Translations under genes and position numbers: made by a program
The notes under the pieces: generated by a model
What the model was told of the DNA's origin: nothing
Database searches by the model: none
Seen by the model: only the letters and a program-made list of their open reading frames with translations
In this document: one piece after another, positions 35,853 to 49,000 of the stretch
How the letters are laid out: each line of letters begins with the position of its first letter
Position numbering within the stretch: position 1 is the stretch's first letter
Assembly (NCBI GenBank): GCA_030549775.1
Contig: CM060172.1
Coordinates: forward strand, 2,106,123-2,170,122
From: Tamarix chinensis
Lineage: Eukaryota; Streptophyta; Magnoliopsida; Caryophyllales; Tamaricaceae
Reading direction: 5' to 3'
Length of the DNA stretch: 64,000 nt

Positions 35853-38395
35853 GCTTATCTTCATGGGACAACCAAGCCACACTTGGCGTTCTTGGCAAGG
35901 TAAAGGTTCTACTAAAACTTTCTCTCAGAAAGAAACTATTATTGAGTGACATTTGCTTTGTACCTTCCCTATGTAGGATCATAGTTTCTGGTAGTTTATT
36001 GATTAGAGCTGGCATAAAACTTTTATTTGATGTTGATAGCATAGTAATAACTAAAAATAGGGTATTTATTAGAAAAGGGGTATTTAATTGATGTTATGTT
36101 TATACTAAACAATGTTCTATTTGATTTGAATGAAATAACTTTGATTGGTTCTACTTATTTATGTGAGTCTATTGATTTTTGTCATGGTAGGCTAAGGAAT
36201 CTAAACATAGCTTCCTTAAACAAACTTAAAATTTTGAAATTAATCAATGTGACAGACATTAATGATTAGAAGTGTCCTATTTGTGTCAAAAATAATTTTA
36301 CTAGAAAGTCATTTAAGCATGTCACAAACATAATAGATGATCTACTTGAGTTGATCCGTACTAACTTAGCAAATTTTAAGAACACTGATAATAGGGAGTT
36401 AAATAGTATTATGTGACATTTATTGATAATTACTCGAGATATCCTAAGCTTTACCTCCTTAGTTATAAATATGAGATTGAAGGTATGTTCTTAAAATATA
36501 AAGTATAAGTCGAGAACCAGTTAGACCATAAGATAAAAAGTCTTAGGTTTGACAGGGGTCGTAAATATAGAACTAGCTTCCTAAATAAATTTTGTGATAG
36601 TCATGGTATTATTCATGAGGCCAATACCCCTTATACTCCGTAATAAAATAGCATAGCTAAACGAAAAAATATGACTCTTAAAAAAATGATAAATGCTATG
36701 CTTTTAAGTTATGGTATGTTTAACCATATGTAAGGGAAAACCACTTTGTTTGATTTTTATATTTTAAACCATGTTCCTCATAAAAATCTAGAGAAAACAC
36801 CCTATGATATATGAAAAGGTTATGCACCTAACCTAAGAATTTTAAAAGTATGGGGGTGTCTATATAAGGTTGGCTTACCTAATTTTAGAAAGACTAATAT
36901 GGAAACTAAAATGTTTGATTGTGCATCTATTAGTTATGCTTATAACATTTCCGCTCATACATTCTTATGCTTAAGTGATCATTCTATTGTGAATCTAGAA
37001 ATGAAGAGTTCTTTGAAAATGTGTTTCCCATGAAAAATAATGCATGTGATATTACTAGTTCTTCTAATGATGCTCATATGCCTTTAACCATGACTTCTCT
37101 CTCTCTCTCTCTCTCTCTCTCTATTACTATAAGTGATTATGCTGTTAATAAAATTATGAGAAGCAAAAGACGTAGGATAAAAACTAGTTTTAGACCTGAT
37201 TTTGTGACTAATTTTCTTATTAAGAATGATGATATATATAGATTCAATGAGGCCTTTGTGTCTACCTTTTTTTTATTGAAGAAGATCCTAAATCATATAA
37301 TGAATCCATAGTTTCAGTTAATGTTAGTTTTTAGAACTAAGAAATTAAAATTGAGTTAGATTCAATAATGCATAATCACATATGGTATTTAGTTGACATG
37401 TCTATAGGGAGTAAACTAATTAAATATAAATGAGTGTTTAAAAGCAAATTAAGAACTAATGGAAACAAAAATAAGTTGAAGGCTCGTTTAGTAGCTGTAG
37501 TCTTAGAACAAAAGAAAGATGTTGAATTTTTGCCCTAATTAAGATTGCCATTATACATTCTTTGGTCACTTTGGTTGCTATCCATGAACTTGTAGTCTAT
37601 TAAATGGATATAAAAACTACATTTTTAAATGGCGACCTTAAATAAAAAATTTATTTGGAGCAGCAGAGGATTGTGTGGTTGAGGGTCAAGAGAAATAAGT
37701 GTGTAGATTGAGAAAATTATTATATGGCCTTAAAATAAACTGCTAAACAATGGAATGAAAATTTTAACCAAAGTTTGGTGAGCAATGGTTATGTGGTAAA
37801 TAGATCTTATTATTGCGTTTACTTTAAGATGTTTGGACGTGATTGTATAATTATATATTTATATATTGATGACATGTTGATTCTCGGTATTAATATGACT
37901 ATTAATATGACTGTGGTTAATGAGACCAAATCATTTTTATCTTCTCACTTTGATATGAAAGATTAGGGGAAATATGACATACTTCTTGATATTAAAATGA
38001 GAAAAACTAAAAGCGGATTTTTCTTGAGTTGGTCACATGATGTTGATAAAATATTGGAATTTTTTTTATTGTTATAATGAATTGGTTCCCTTTGATCCTA
38101 GCATTCATTTAAAAAAGAATCAAGATTCTAGTATTTCATACGAAGAATATGCTAAATTCATAAGCAATGGGATGTTTCTCATGAATAATACTAGACCTGA
38201 CATTGCATATGATGTGAGTTAACTAGTAGGTATACTCACAACCCATATAGAGATCATTAGACCGTACTTTGTCATTTACTTATATAACTTAAGCATACTA
38301 AGGATTGGTGCTTGCATTTTTATAAATTTTCTATGGTTTAAGAATGATTTATTGATGATAAACAGATTGTAGATATCAATAAGGTTAATTCCACC
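35853..38395 (+). pseudogene. copia-1 pol: pre-integrase, integrase, reverse transcriptase, start of RNase H
   Basis: 35865-36090 reads DNQATLGVLGKVKVLLKL, the segment after the protease. Integrase follows: ITRDIL-like core start, DRGRKYRTSFLNKFCD with a catalytic Asp, and TPYTP..NSIAKRKNM (about 36630-36675), where the usual catalytic Glu is Lys. A (TC)n tract lies in the linker. Reverse transcriptase: YGLK..AKQWNENFNQSL, then YLYIDDMLILG (about 37855-37890; the usual YVDD is YIDD). RNase H opens with RPDIAYDVS and a HTKDWCLHFYKFSMV-like stretch and stops at block E. Many stops and shifts. Confidence 0.82.
37096..37122. repeat. (TC)n dinucleotide repeat
   Basis: About 13 uninterrupted TC units within the copia-1 linker between integrase and reverse transcriptase. 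Confidence 0.95.
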
Positions 38396-40995
38396 GAGGC
38401 GACTACCAAACCCAACAAATCTAATAACAAGGTAGCGTACTAAGGTGACTACCTAATCAACACTTCAAAATAATTTCAAAAACTAAGGTAGGGCACTGAG
38501 GTAATTACCAAACCAACAAATCCAAATCCAAATCCTTTTATTTCCTTCCACAATAATTATTTTCATTTTAAATTACTCAAGGGGGATACAATCAACCTAT
38601 GGACACTGAGGTACACTCAGTTATATTGCCACTCAAAGGCGACACAATACCCCAAGTTTTGAACCCAATGACACAAAGGTATACCGGGACATACCAGTGC
38701 ACAAAGTCAATACAATATCCTCTAAACTCGATCACCTACTACTTAATTATAAATATCCTTTTTAGGCCCCACAGTTCACCTATAGAGTAAACTAGGGCCT
38801 TGCTGGGGTACAACGACGTGCCAGCTAACTAAATCAAATGAGGTCTAAAACCTCATAACTAGGGTAGCTAATCCTAGTGATCAGCTATTCCCAACTCAAG
38901 GGCTTTAAGTATTAATATTTTTTAATGAGGTGGTCACAAATGTCATATAATGCACAATAATTTCCATGTTCATACTTAACCATTTTCCCTTTCATTTCTA
39001 ATTATTAAGGAAAAGCCTAAGGCTATTAGTCTATGTCAAAGCTAAGTTAACACTAATATCAACCTATCAAAAGTCTAAGGCCATCCTAATATCTAATTAT
39101 TCACAACATATTCATTAAGTCAAAATTTACCAAAATACCCTTAAAACCTTAATTTCAACATTTTAATCCTTTTCATACCAAACATTATTACTACAAGAAA
39201 TTTATCATAAAAAGGCTAAAAGGAAATATTTCACATTGTTTTAGCATGTTAGTATTCTTTCCAATCTTCCGATTGACTATATTTTTTACTTTTCATACAG
39301 TTAGTGGGTTGCACCCACGAAACCCTAATCATGCAACTCTCATGTATCGCACATTCCATGCAACATGTACGTGCATATTTAAGGCATAATACAACATTTG
39401 AATAGAGAAATTACCATTACTATGCATGTAGAAAAATATCTCTAATCCTAGGTCATATGAATAGAAGTCATCATAAGCTAACCCTAATCATGTGTATATG
39501 CTTCCATGCAAATCATAGCAATCCTAACTACCATGCATTAGTAATCATAAGATATTTATCATGTCAGTCAAATAATTACTTGCAAGAATGAAAACAATAA
39601 CAAAACCTTAGACATATGCATGTAAATCATATAACATATTACTCATGCATATAACTTAACTTACAACAATAGCATGTATCATTTATTTAACTTGTTATAC
39701 TTTTGTCATGCATGTCATAATACTTGAAAAATATAAAACCCTCGCATAATTCCAAGTCTAAAAAATTCTATCATGCCTGCACATAAATTTGACCATCTTA
39801 TAAGTCATTAGATTTGCTTAAATCCAAGCTTAAACAAAAGTATAAAACCTTATTTTCTAAGATTTTTAAGAATTACATAGGAATTTAACACCCAATAACA
39901 TATATATTAGCATTTAATATTACACAATAATAACCCAAAGTTACTAAAATGAATCAAGGACAACCAATAAGCTAAAGTAAAGCATCAAAGAAACTAACCA
40001 AACTCAAGAAACAAAAGAGGAATCAGTGAAAGTTACTAAGAAGGAGGGGTGAGTAATGATATCCTTAGGTAGTGCTTAGTGTTGCTACGATAAGAATCAC
40101 CGAAGCCAAGTGGAAGGCTGCAATGGAAGTTGGTGCAGCAAGGTAGGGAGTTGTGACAGGGAAAGGAGCAACAAGGTAGGGAGCTGCGACAATTTTAGGT
40201 GAAGGAGAATGGAGGGGATTGACACAAATAGCTGAAGGTGGAGGGGTTGCTTTAGTGGGTTTGGATGAAGGTTGGGGGTAATTTTAGTGAGTTTGTGCAT
40301 GGGTTGTGGGGTGGTTTTAGTAGTAGTTTCCGAAGGTGAGGTTGAGGGATCAATGGGAGTTGCCAAAGCTAAGGAAATGTGGTCGGTGGTGGAGTGCATT
40401 GTAGAGAAGAAAATGATGGAAATGTAAGACAATAATGGCGAACAACGAGCTTCTTTCTTGCTTGAGGGAGCTTGGGAGAAGGAGAGGAAAATGCAAGATG
40501 CTTGGGGGATGAAAGAAAACATAAGGGAGAAGGAGAATGAGAGGAAAAAAGGTTTATATGGACGGTGCCATGATGGAAAATGTGGAGCAAAACAAGGAGA
40601 GGGAAATATGGGAGAGAGGGAGATGTGATGCAAGGTATGCTGCATGAGGATTTAACTTTGGGGAAGAAATGGGGGGAAAAGACCAAGGATACTCTAGTAT
40701 GATAGAGCCAAAGGTTAGGGTACTTATTTAGGTGAAGAATGAGGTAGAAATATCTGGTTAGCAAAATAGGATTTACTCTATGGAATGGATACTATTTAAG
40801 ATCTAACTTAGGATTTAAATTTAATAGAGCACACTTTAAAAACTTTTAACCAACTTAAATTTTATCTCTCATATGTCATAATACTAATACATATATCAAC
40901 AATATATTTAACACAAAACACTCTAAAATAATTATTATGACTAGTATACATAATTACTGGTTTATAATTAGGGTTTTTGAATATGGGGTATTACA
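38396..40995 (-). mobile_element. LTR-like block E, truncated, inserted in copia-1 RNase H
   Basis: On the minus strand it starts TGTAATACCCCATATTC at 40995, passes through a pyrimidine-rich tract (40770-40020; frames Ser/Pro/Leu/His-rich without domains) and ends near 38396 in units with GAGGCGACTACCAAACC. The expected ending GGGTGTTACA is missing and no target duplication is seen, so the far end is truncated together with part of copia-1 RNase H. Confidence 0.6.
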
Positions 40996-41538
40996 CAAAA
41001 AAGTCATATAATTACTCTATTGCACTATAGTCCCCATCCTTATACCAAGTGGTAGCGCTTTTGTAGGTAGAGCTTAGTCTCTAAATAAGTTTATAGCTCT
41101 ATTTTGGGTGGTCCTAGTGAGATAAACTTGATGAACTTATTGCTAGATCATGCTCTTAATGAATCCATAATCTTGTATGATAGTGTTTGTGAGATGTACG
41201 TGATGGATTGACCTAGATAAGTGTGAAGGTGGAACCACCTTCTATGAAAATACCAATGCTATCTTTCTACAATACTTATGAGTACTCAAGTTGTGTGCAT
41301 CACCATTAAAAGCACTTCTTAATTTTTCTAGAATATGTAGATTTTTAAAGTAAGACATATGTTGTGGGGGTCTTAGTCATCGTCAAGGTAGTTTAGTATT
41401 CGTTCACTCCCTAAACACGGTTGTAACTTCAATTTACTACGTATCAATTCAATTATTGTGATATTGGTATACAAGTGTTATTTCTTCTTTACCTACATTT
41501 TTTTTAATTTTTTTTCTATTTTGCCATTGGTGGAGGAT
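40996..41538 (+). other. copia-1 3' coding end and untranslated tail
   Basis: Resumes copia-1 after block E. AAAAAAGTCATATAATTAC and the following CCATCCTTATACCAAGTGG look like the last residues of RNase H and the 3' leader. GTGGAGGAT just before 41539 is a polypurine-tract candidate beside the 3' LTR. Confidence 0.5.
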
Positions 41539-42220
41539 TGTTGGAGCAATGACATAACATTTAACTACTATTTACTCATTTTTTCTTTTCCCACATTGGT
41601 AGATAAGTTGAGTCTATTTAAGCTTTTATATTTACTTGCTTGAATTACTATTTTTGGTTGTTTTTTTAGTTTTTTTTGTCGCATGTGGGTTAGACTATGT
41701 ACTACATGCTCGTGGGTAAGTACTGCCTATTTGGTTTGGGCTGGACTTCAGTGTGAGTGGGTTGTAGATTCAGATGTGCATTATTTTTTTTGTGCAAATA
41801 TTTTGAACTACTTTGAACCTTTTGTCCGATCTTCTTTAGTTGTGTTTTTAATGCTTTGGTTGAATTTTTTTCTCTGATTTTTTGGTTGTGTGAATAGTAG
41901 AAGACTTTTTACTCTTCTACGATTTTTTCTATTTTAAATTATTGTTAAGCATTTTTTAAGAGATAAAAATCCTAATATTTTTTAAATTTTATTACAACGT
42001 TCTCTTTTATCTTTACAAAATTACTGGTAATTGAATAAATATTTTCCATTTCTCTTATTACAAATACACAAGATTAAAAGTGTTATACTAACTTTGGGGT
42101 GAACCAAATGAGAACAAATTTGTTCCGAAATCTAGCTGAATTTTACTTCAAAATAATGAAATCTTTGACGGCACAATATTTCGGTCATATGTTGCTGGCA
42201 TGCTCACTAATTTGTTCCGA
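41539..42220 (+). repeat. 3' LTR of copia-1 (approximate right end)
   Basis: Starts TGTTGGAGCAATG, a typical copia LTR start. Colinear with 23966-24450 except for about 220 bp (41655-41880) absent from the 5' copy. The right end is placed near 42220, where similarity to the 5' copy stops. Confidence 0.65.
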
Positions 42221-42704
42221 AATCCGTCTCTCCTCACAGGAGCAGCAGCTCACGAGTAAAACACTTTTCGTAATAATTACAGCTTCAAAGACGTAAATGG
42301 GACCCAAAGTGTATTAACTAGTCCCTTCCACAGTTCCACAATGTAAATGGTCAACTCCTCACTTGCGCGGACGTCGTCCTAACCTCGCTTAGCCATAGCC
42401 ACAAAATTGAAAATCATGTTGAAGCAGAGAAGTCATATTAGTGGTCAGCGACTAAAATTAAGAAAAAAAAGAGGAAAATAAGAAGAGGAAAGTAGGAGGC
42501 GAACAGATCGTTTAATTTGTCGTCGTTGTTGATGGGCTGAAATGATTAATATGAGCGTTACAAAAAACGAGCTCCGAGCGGCGAGCCGTTGTCGAGCAGC
42601 AGTAATACTTAATTACAAGAATGCCATATATGGGAAGCAGACACCCGCGCATCCTTCCATTCTTATATACTCTGTCTACTTCTAATCTTAACTCTCTCCC
42701 CACA

Positions 42705-42714
42705 TATATATAAA
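42705..42714 (+). promoter_or_regulatory. TATA box of the HAD gene
   Basis: TATATATAAA lies 78 bp before the start codon, preceded by a CT-rich stretch. Transcription would then start near 42735-42745, leaving a 5' leader of about 50 nt. Confidence 0.6.
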
Positions 42715-42791
42715 TCGCCTAAGCTACTCGTCTAACCTACTCGCATTGTAGAGGCAAACGGGTAGAAAGTGAACATAATTGAATTGACGAT

Positions 42792-43066
42792 ATGGATGCC
42801 AGTGCTTCCACATGTTCAATCATCCGCAATTTTGGATACTCTTCTTGTGCTATTCCTAGACCTGAGTACGATAATAAATTTTCTCACAAATCGCGGGGAC
42901 GATTTCAGTATTTACCATCACTTCCTCACTCGACTTCTCTGACAAGCTTCGGCATTCTGCGTCCTATAATTCGAAATTCTTGCCGGTTCGTTGGTTGCAG
43001 CTCATCCTCCACTAATCCTGACCTCAGTCCCAATCCGGAAGTTGCTGTTCTTCTCGAAGTGGATGG
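42792..43066 (+). CDS. HAD gene exon 1
   Basis: Starts at the first ATG after the TATA box and encodes the transit-like N-terminus and the strand ending EVDG. The donor is GG|GTAACT. Reading on into the intron gives a stop at once. A second ATG lies four bases downstream out of frame. Confidence 0.85.
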
Positions 43067-46000
43067 GTAACTTTTGCTTTTATCTCTCGCTGCTCCACAT
43101 ATCCTGACTATTCTAAGCTTCATTTTAATCTATAATATCAAGTGTTTAGGTAACCTTTTGATTTAGTTCGTAGGATATAGAATGACTTTTCACCTAAATC
43201 TAGTTGAGGTACATTTTTTTGGGGGGGGGGGCTTATGTACATATTTCTAGTTGATTTCTACTACTATTATTATAAAGTCCGTTTACAGGTCTTTTTTAGG
43301 AGAACAGCCCTGACTTCTTAGTGTAGTCTATTAATTTTCTAAGTCTCATTAAAATCTAAAATTGAGTTCAATTAGTAGAATACCTGAATTGTATTGCTGA
43401 AGTTGTTTATGTTGTTTACGATAAGTATGTGAAATTCTTTGCCTTGCTAGATTATTAGCAAATACCTATCCGAAAAAAGGAGTTGAAAAAAGATTCAGTT
43501 AAAAGAAAAAAGTGCCTAGTTTGTGAAAAAAACTAGCAAGAAAAAAAATTCTTATTTTATTTTGCTATTCGTTATCTCTAGTTTCACCATGGTTAAAAAC
43601 AGAAACTTTTTGGCACTCCAATAGAGAGTTAGAGGTATTGAGAAGGAAATTAAAAGTTTGCCGATGCAGCTTATTGTTGCTCAACAACATTGCTAAGCAA
43701 AAGGAACTTGATGCGTCTGATCTAATGGCTTCTGCTCTCCCACACTTGCCGTCATCCCTCTCTCCGCCAATTCAGCTTACTCCTTAGGCACATACCTATG
43801 ACATGAAAATTGCCCTTCCCAATTATGATAGTGAAGAAGACTTAAAAATTATTTGAATTGTTTAACATGGTGGAGAATATATTTGCTTAGTGACAGACTC
43901 AGGATGAAGAGAAGGTCCTTATGGTTGGCTGGTTGTTACTTGCTTCTCAAGATATGCTAGTCTATGGTGGAGTAACCTCACTGCTAATGCCTTTTCATCT
44001 ACTCTATCTGGGGTTTGAGTGGAGCCAGCTACTTCGGATGGTTGACAAGTTTGTGCCCATCAGCTATTACCATGATTTATATTCTTGATTTTGCAAGCTT
44101 TCAATGGGCACTCATGATAGCTAGATTCAAGAATTGCAAAAGCTACTTGTTGATGTGCATTTAAAGAGAACCCAAACTAGCACATCATGTGGTATATTAG
44201 TGGTCTTCATGAAGACATCTAGGATAAGTTAAAGGTTGAAGTTTTTTGCTCTTTTGATCACGCTATTTCTTTAGCTTATCATGTTTATTAGATCACTCAC
44301 TTTTGGTAGTGGTGCTTCGGAAAGACTTAAAGTAGTACAACTAGTCCACTAGTCTTTTCTTTCAAGGCTAGCAGTGTTAAGATTGAATACTTTAGTTGTG
44401 ACTAAACCAATAATTTACATATGAATTGCCTAGAATTCAAGGTGCCCACACATGTTGGTTTGGTTAAGCCTCTTGATGCATCCCCTAGGAAAGGTGTATC
44501 AGTTGAGCCTAGTGTCCTCATTTTGGTAGACCAGTAGATTGGAGAAGAAGTGTACATTGTGTAGCCATGTAATTACTCAAGGATAAAGATGAAGCTTTGG
44601 GCCATCATTGTTCAATGTTGGTTCAAGGTTTGACGTTGAACCTTTCTCTAGAAGGGAAGATGATGCAGTCTACCTTCCTCCTCATTGATACACCTCTTTC
44701 CATATATCCTATAGGACTAGAAGATTTAGGAAGATTATTTAGATCTTAGCTTATTTTATTTTATTAAGATTTAATAATGGTATTATTATTTTTAGATTTC
44801 ATTATATTTTATTATGTTAGGTTTTGGCACATGGCTGATAGTTCTAGAAAAAAGAAAAGGAATTAGTCATAGGGTTAGTAGCACTTGAGTTAATGAACCA
44901 ATGAGTAAGATTTTGGTTTTGAGTAGAAGTTTTTTTAAGAAAAAAGCAAATAGAAGAGTAACTTGGAGGGAGAAAGTGCTTTGTCCTAAGTTCTCATTAG
45001 TCGGTTTCTCATGGGATTTGAAGATATTCTTGAACCTTGCTAGTTCTTCAACGTTGATTTCTCCGACACAAAAGGACTAGGTACTGTTTATACCCTTTCA
45101 GCTGGTTAACCAATTTGATTAGGCTTCAGGAGTGCGGACAGCCATATCAGAGTAATTTTGAGGAGCACTGAGAACTCCTTTGGAGGAATTCTATTCTTTA
45201 TTTGGTGGTTTTCCATGAAGTTTCCAACATTTTTCTTTAACATGGCAAAATTTCTTACAATAAGTGCACAATACTTGTCCTTATTTCCTCCTTTAAGCAT
45301 AAGTTTAGAGCTTTCCATAGATTTATTTCCAACATCACCATTTTTCTACTCTTCTTAGCTCAGACAGTAGAGCTGATCTTTTCTAGGGAAGATAATTCCT
45401 TATGACCAAGAATTTGTGCCCTTATCTGGTCAAATTCAAAATTTAGGCCAGCAATAAAATGATTGTCAATATTTGATATTGATCAAGTTTTTGCCATAAA
45501 TTTTAAAGTGCGAAGGCATTTTTACTGAAAGTATTTCCTTCGTGTTTGCGAGCAACTATCTTCATTGGGGTTTCGTATATCAATGCTTCATCTTTTGGCT
45601 TTGAGTAGTTCCATTTGAGGAAGTCCTATATTTCTTTAGCAGTTTTGAGGAACATACACATCATATTAATTTTAGATTCTATGGACTCCGAAATCCAATA
45701 TATTACCATAGAGTTAGTTTCATCCCCAAGTTTTGAAGTTGGGATCCGCAAGCGACTCAATATTCCTTTTCCTTTGAGTTAGGCCTTCAGGGACCCAACC
45801 ATATAGGTATTTCCATTAAGCCTAAAAAGGAGCCAAGACTCTAGGGCTCAACCTTTTGAGAAATGCTTGGGGAAGATGAAGAAATCTCAAATTAGTGATA
45901 GGCATTGAGGGCTGAGAAGAATAAGTTATAGAGAAGGAAGGGGTAGAAAAAAAGGAGTTAGCGGTAAAGGCCAAAGTAAAGAAAGAATGGACACAATTAG

Positions 46001-49000
46001 AGAGAGAGGAAGAGAGTACAAACAAGCTCTGATACCATGTGGGAATAAAAAGGAGGGAACTGTCTTATTTTGTTCATAGAGAGGATGATATTCATACAAG
46101 TGAGGAAGAAGAAAAGAAACAACTAATTACATTGGAACCTACAATCTAGGGACTGTACAATAGTCCCTAATAATGACAGAATTAATTCCTTAGTAACTTA
46201 CAACCTGAGAACTATACAACAATTCCTAATAATAGAAGTAATTAATATCATACTTAATATCAATGGTGATTGAACATCACCTAATAAGGATAGTAGTAAT
46301 CCAGCAACAATTATAATTAAATTTGCAAAATAAAAATGTGAATTATAGGATTGGTTCCAACAAATTGAAAATAAATCCGCTCAAAATCTAATGAAATACC
46401 ATAATAATTTAAAAGTTTCATATTTTTTTAATATTCAAAATATTCAAATTATTTAAACACTCAATTTAGTTGAAAAAATATTTGATGTACAAGGACTGTA
46501 CAATAGTCCCTAATAATGACAGAATTAATTCCTTAGTAACTTACAACCTGAGAACTATACAACAATTCCTAATAATAGAAGTAATTAATATCATACTTAA
46601 TATCAATGGTGATTGAACATCACCTAATAAGGATAGTAGTAATCCAGCAACAATTATAATTAAATTTGCAAAATAAAAATGTGAATTATAGGATTGGTTC
46701 CAACAAATTGAAAATAAATCCGCTCAAAATCTAATGAAATACCATAATAATTTAAAAGTTTCATATTTTTTTAATATTCAAAATATTCAAATTATTTAAA
46801 CACTCAATTTAGTTGAAAAAATATTTGATGTTTTTTTTCTTCTCTTCTTTAATGTCATTTTAGTATTTTATGATTTCAAATAGTAATAGGATGGTATAAA
46901 AGTAATCATAAAACTAGAAATGTCATTGTCATGTATCTCCATTGGTGAGTGGATGGAAAATTTCCTGCTTCAATCTAGCAACTTTTTAGGAGTGGTTTTC
47001 TTCTAGAACCTTTCTATTTTAATATTAAAGCGCTAATGCTTCCCCAGCAAGAATGAGAATAAAATAACATTGATGGCTGATGAGAGAATTATTCAAAACA
47101 CATCATACCTAACAATTAGGTCAAATGCCATGGTACCTAAGTTGAATTTCCCTAGTTTGTATCATACTTATTTAAGACACGGACTCATTAATATTTTATT
47201 CATTTACTTTGAGAAGGAAATACAAAGTAGAGGAACGAAATTTCATTATCCAATATGAGAGTTTGCATTATGTAGTTTGTTGCTCAAAGTAGATTTGGTT
47301 TATGAGGATGTAGTAAAATCTTGACTAGGCCACAGGGTAGGTGAGTTAGAGTTCTTGGGGTCAAGGATTTGTAATAGGTGAGGTATTATTGGGATTGTAT
47401 TATTTCAGACATAGACATGAAATTGGTTGTGGGAATAATTCCAACCCTTAAAATCTTGCTTTATCTAACTAAACATGTTTTCATGTTACATACTGAAGGA
47501 AAATATGTGTGACTTGTTTTGGGCTTGTCAAGTGCTTGGATGTGTGTTAAATGCCTAATTCTTCTCTTTAATCTGACACAATCTCATTCCAGGGTCCTTA
47601 TAGATGCTTATTGCTCAGGGAATCACCAAGCCTTCAATGTAGGTGAGTAAGATAGAGTTAAAAGGATTTATCTTGCAATTTCATAGAATTATAATTATTC
47701 TAATAACCCTTGTTGGCTACCACTAGCATGAAATCTCACACTATCATTTTGTTGATCAGCGTTTCGAAGGCTTGGCCTAGATTGTGCAAAGTGGACAGAG
47801 CCTATATATTCTGACCTATTTAGGTGAGAGATTTGTATGTTAGTAGCATACTGCATTGTATCTTACATACACTGGAACTCTTTGTATTGCTTGATTTGGG
47901 AGCACTCTGCTGGATGAATACCTACTAATCAATAATAATGAAAATAAATGTAAGAATCAATAATTTGTAGTGTTTTGATATTAGTTTCTAGTATAACAAG
48001 CCTAAATGAGTCTCAACTGAATGAGAGTTCAATATGTGGTCTGTGTCTGTACCTAGTCTAAGTTTGATGAATGTTTCCTGCTTCTGTTTTTTGTTACCAA
48101 TTTATTATTTTGTTGTTGGGATATCAACTTGGATAACATGTTTTTGGGGTTGACAGGAAGGGTGCTGGCAATGAGGAAAGAATGATTGCTTTGTTTTTTA
48201 ATCGGGTTAGTTGTAGTATTTCAGTTTTGTTTTAGAAAGTTATATAATGGAGCTTTCTAGATACTCAGTTGATAATTGGTGCTTATCTCAACTTATTCTC
48301 TTGATAACATTCTTTTCCAGATAGGTTGGCCAACATCTCTACCCACCAGCGAGAAAGAAACATTTATGAAAAGCGTTCTACGAGAAAAGGTGTTCAAACT
48401 TTTTTTGACTTTTTGTCTACATTTCCATTTTAAATCTTTTGTCCTGGTTACTTTCTTATGTTGGGTTAAATTTTTTTGTATCATTTGCTAACCTCAACAA
48501 TGTATCTTTGTTGAGAAAATGTCTTATCTCTAGCATTAAAGTTTTGTTAAATCTCTAAGGAGGTTTGAATGGAAATAATTTTGGCATCTAAGATAGGTTA
48601 TAGGTTTCTATTCATGAAACATCTGACAAAGATGATAGCTTTCATCTTATGGTTTATATGGGACCCATGTAGTTGTTCGCTTGTTTGAATTGTCAAGTAA
48701 CCCGTGATGATTAAATATAGTTGCCTTTTTTGTTCTGAAATTTAGTCAAACATTGGTACTTCGATTCTACTTGTTATTTACTGCTATCCCCACCTCCGTT
48801 TTGATCTACATACCGTCGTTTCTTAATTTGATCATTCAGCTTATGAAAGTTATGGAGAGTAAGAACAAATACTTTTTCTCTCTTATTTCTGATATTATAC
48901 ACGGATACACCTATATATAGGCAGAAGATAAGGAAAAGGTATAGTTAACCAAAACAAACTCCTAAAAATCCTAACAAATAGAAAATAACATATCCTAGGA

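Larger units (their letters stand above)
23966..42220 (+). mobile_element. Old Ty1/copia element (copia-1), carrying two large insertions
   Basis: Two direct repeats, at 23966-24450 and 41539-42220, share long colinear words (TTGAAGTAATG/TTGGAGCAATG at the start, then CTCATTTTTTCTT, then GGTCATAT with CACTAATTT near the end) and act as LTRs. Between them, in one orientation, lie gag (25060-25934), pre-integrase and integrase (35858-37020) and reverse transcriptase and RNase H (37400-38395). Two later elements split it: gypsy at 25940-35852 and block E at 38396-40995. Removing them would leave an ordinary copia length. Frames are full of stops, so it is long dead. Its right LTR ends about 570 bp upstream of the HAD gene start codon. 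Confidence 0.75.

Noticed and set aside
40097..40764. Two overlapping minus-strand frames of 131 and 182 codons
   Set aside because: They fall in the pyrimidine-rich sense strand of LTR block E and are low-complexity His/Pro/Ser/Leu sequence without domains.
42512..42703. Minus-strand frame of 63 codons upstream of the HAD gene
   Set aside because: Lies over the promoter region, has no domain and no separate promoter signal.
43221..43231. Run of eleven G in intron 1
   Set aside because: A homopolymer next to a T run; likely slippage or sequencing noise, with no G-quadruplex pattern of separate runs.
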